9,102 bases of DNA from positions 1-9,102 of the forward strand of contig CAZYTO010000241.1 of NCBI GenBank assembly GCA_964650405.1. The letters run 5' to 3'. The notes beneath the pieces were generated by a model, which was not told the DNA's origin, searched no databases, and worked only from the letters and a program-made list of their open reading frames with translations. Source of the DNA: CAZYTO01 sp964650405 (GTDB lineage Bacteria; Acidobacteriota; Thermoanaerobaculia; Gp7-AA8). Of the stretch, positions 6,232 to 9,102 are shown piece by piece. Positions within the stretch are counted from its first letter, which is position 1, and the number at the start of each line of letters is the position of its first letter. Made by a program: the position numbers and the translations under genes.

Positions 6232-7169
6232 ATGACCATCCGTGCCGGAGTCGTCGGCACCGGGTACCTCGGTGCGCTGCACGCGCGCATCCTCACTGAG
6301 ATCCCCGCCGCGCAGATGGTCGGGTTCGTGGAGCCCAACGACGAGACGGCGAACGCCGTCGCGGCGAAGCACAACCTGAAGCGGTTCGACTCCGTGGCCG
6401 CGCTGGCCGCGGAGATCGACTGCGCCGTCGTGGCCACGCCGACGGTGACGCACTTCGACGTCACCCGCGAGCTGATCGAGGCGAACTGCGACGTGATGAT
6501 CGAGAAGCCGATCACGCCCGCGGCCGAGGAGGCCCAGCGCCTCATCGAGCTCGCCGCCGCCCGCGGCCGCATCCTGCAGATCGGCCACGTGGAGCGATAC
6601 AACCCCGCCATCCAGGCCGTCGCGCCGCTGCTGCACGGCATCCGCTACGTGGAAGCCGAGCGCCTCGGCGTCTGGGTGGGCCGCTCCCTGGACATCGACG
6701 TTCTGCTCGACCTCATGATCCACGACCTCAACCTCGTGCTCTCGCTGCTGAAGGAGGAAGTGATCGAGATCCGCGCCGTCGGCGTGCCGGTGCTGACCGA
6801 CAAGGTCGACATCACTAACGTCCGCCTGGAGCTGGCCAACGGGGCCGTAGCCAATCTCACTGCCAGCCGCGTCTCCCAGGACCGCGTGCGCAAGATCCGC
6901 TTCTTCGGCAGCGAGGCCTACCTCTCCGTCGATACCAAGGATCAGGAAGTGAAGGGCTATCGCCTCACCGGCCGCTCCATCGAGCCGCTCGACGTCACGG
7001 TGACGAAGCAGGAGCCGCTGCGCGCCGAGCTGGAGTCCTTCCTCGGCTGCGTGGCCACGCGTTCGCGACCGCTCGTGGCGGGCGAAGATGGCCGCGACGC
7101 CGTGGAGCTCGCCGCCCGCGTGGCCGCGGCCATCGAGGAATCGGTCGGCAAGTATCACGGGAGCGGTGC

Positions 7170-7173
<4 letters not shown>
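6232..7173 (+). CDS. Gfo/Idh/MocA-family NAD(P)-dependent oxidoreductase linked to the lpx cluster
   Basis: A 313-residue cytoplasmic sugar-dehydrogenase-type protein. The Rossmann fold opens with GVVGTGYLG (6-14), with an acidic residue at the end of the second strand (FVEPND). The EKP motif at 91-93 (MIEKPIT) and the DxxxH-type catalytic segment DLMIHDLN (160-167) are intact, and GHVERYNPA (118-126) is present. Oxidoreductases of this family often sit beside lpxA in diderm genomes. In Acidithiobacillus ferrooxidans the relative GnnA oxidises the 3-position of UDP-GlcNAc, and GnnB then aminates it to make amide-rich lipid A. No GnnB-like aminotransferase is in this window, so a GnnA role is only a hypothesis. 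The start is supported by a weak GGGG at 6219-6222. The stop overlaps mtnP by ATGA. A REP-like pair separates it from lpxA. Confidence 0.85.
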
Positions 7174-8035
<862 letters not shown>

Positions 8036-8039
<4 letters not shown>

Positions 8040-8950
8040 GCATCCTCGTCGTCGGGAGTGTCGCTTTCGACGCTCTCCAGACCCCTTTCGGCAAAGTGGA
8101 CAAGTGTCTCGGTGGCTCCGCGACCTACTTCTCCGTGGCCGCCTCCTTCTTCACCGAAGTCGATCTCGTGGCCGTGGTCGGCGACGACTTCACCGACGAT
8201 CACCTCTCCGTTTTTGCCGGCCGCAACGTCAACCTCGACGGCCTGGAGCGCGTCCAGGGTGAGAAGACGTTCTTCTGGAGCGGCGAGTACGGCTTCGACC
8301 TGAACGTGGCCAGGACGCGCGACACCCAGTTGAACGTCTTCGCCGGCTTCCAGCCGAAGCTGCATGCCCGGCACCGCACTCCTGACGTGCTCTTCCTGGC
8401 CAACATCCAGCCGGATCTGCAGATGGAGGTGCTCGAGCAGTGCCGCCGCCCCCGGCTGGTGGCGCTCGACACGATGAACCTCTGGATCGCCACGGCCAGG
8501 GAATCGCTGACGCGCATCATCCGGAAGGTCGACCTGGTCGTCATCAACGAAGCGGAAGTGCGCCAGTTCACGGAAGAGCCGAACCTCGTCAAGGGCGCCC
8601 GGCAGATCCTGGCCCTCGGACCGAAGACGCTGGTGGTCAAGCGCGGCGAGTACGGCGTCATGATGATCACTAAGGACGCGGTCTTCGCCGCCCCCGCCTA
8701 TCCGCTCGAGAACGTCTTCGACCCGACCGGGGCCGGGGACACCTTCGCCGGCGGGCTCCTCGGTTACGTGGCCTCGCGGCAGGACATCACCGACCGCGAC
8801 CTGCGCCGCGGCATCGTCTTCGGCAGCGTCCTGGCGTCGTTCACGGTCGAGAAGTTCTCGCTCGACCGCCTGCGGGAGATCAGCCTCGCCGACGTGCAGG
8901 AGCGCTACCAGGACTTCCGGGAGCTCACGCATTTCGATGAATTCGACTAG
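8036..8950 (+). CDS. PfkB/ribokinase-family kinase, substrate unassigned
   Basis: A 304-residue carbohydrate or nucleoside kinase of the ribokinase fold. The N-terminal GGSATYFS (26-33) matches the family substrate-lid glycine pair. DPTGAGDTFAGG (229-240) is the C-terminal PfkB signature forming the anion hole, with D235 as likely catalytic base. VVINEAEVRQF (168-178) and LVVKRGEYG (199-207) are the usual nucleotide-side strands. The start at 8036 overlaps the mtnP stop by ATGA and gives the normal N-terminus (MSILVVGSVAFD); an upstream in-frame ATG at 7940 lies inside mtnP and is rejected. The tight coupling to mtnP suggests a role in purine or pentose salvage, such as a nucleoside or ribose-type sugar, but the sequence does not identify the substrate. 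The C-terminal tail is acidic (THFDEFD). Confidence 0.85.
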
Positions 8951-8951
8951 G

Positions 8952-8986
8952 CGCTTAATCGCTTAATCGCTTAGCCGCTTAATCGC
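8952..8986. repeat. 8-bp tandem repeat CGCTTAAT
   Basis: Directly after the kinase stop codon come CGCTTAAT, CGCTTAAT, CGCTTAGC, CGCTTAAT and a partial CGC. The third unit differs in its last two bases. This period is 8 and the unit is AT-richer than the heptamers nearby, so it is a separate repeat type. Confidence 0.9.
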
Positions 8987-8990
8987 ATAT

Positions 8991-9049
8991 TCACTGATCG
9001 CGGTTGCTGGTTCCTGGCGACCAGCGACCAGCCACCAGCGACCAGCGAC
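8991..9049. repeat. Degenerate heptamer array with opposed halves
   Basis: In unbroken 7-bp phase the run reads TCACTGA, TCGCGGT, TGCTGGT, TCCTGGC, GACCAGC, GACCAGC, CACCAGC, GACCAGC, GAC. The first half is the reverse-complement type of the second, so 9004-9011 can pair with 9020-9027. It repeats the unit seen at 326-360 and 431-502, more than 8 kb away. The remaining 9050-9102 shows no recognisable feature. Confidence 0.75.
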
Positions 9050-9102
9050 TAAGTACTCCATTCGGTAAGTTTGGTCACGGGGAGTAAGCTGTAAGCAGAG
9101 GT

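Overview
This GC-rich window is an outer-membrane biogenesis locus from a diderm (Gram-negative) bacterium. It carries the order bamA, skp/ompH, lpxD, fabZ, lpxA, a Gfo/Idh/MocA oxidoreductase, mtnP and a PfkB-type kinase, all on the + strand, preceded by the 3' part of a tautomerase-family gene. The gene order, the protein style and the repeat-rich intergenic DNA suggest Acidobacteriota or a related environmental phylum. That is inference, because no rRNA or other marker is present.

Layout. Positions 1-325 hold the C-terminal part of a tautomerase-like protein cut by the window edge. Positions 326-596 are noncoding: two opposed arrays of a degenerate 7-bp repeat, then a probable promoter. 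bamA (597-3083) and skp (3134-3670) form one transcription unit closed by a clear intrinsic terminator (3697-3725). A second promoter-like sequence follows, and lpxD starts only about a dozen bases downstream of its -10 box with no Shine-Dalgarno, so the lpxD message may be leaderless. lpxD, fabZ and lpxA form the lipid A block. lpxA is followed by a large inverted pair of REP-like palindromes (6143-6205). The oxidoreductase, mtnP and the PfkB kinase follow, joined by two ATGA stop/start overlaps. The end of the window (8951-9102) is noncoding, with an 8-bp tandem repeat and another heptamer array.

How the genes work together. BamA assembles beta-barrel proteins in the outer membrane and Skp chaperones them across the periplasm. 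LpxA and LpxD add the first acyl chains of lipid A. FabZ acts in the fatty acid elongation cycle that makes the 3-hydroxyacyl-ACP used by LpxA and LpxD. The oxidoreductase may modify a nucleotide sugar for the same pathway. MtnP salvages methylthioadenosine, and the kinase beside it has no assigned substrate.

The most unusual signal is not a gene. Four noncoding stretches carry degenerate 7-bp repeats resembling GANCRRC, mostly arranged as opposed arrays that could fold into hairpins. Two sit just upstream of the two promoter-like sites, and one overlaps the lpxD stop codon and runs up to the fabZ start. The two promoter-like sites share 14 of 16 bases.
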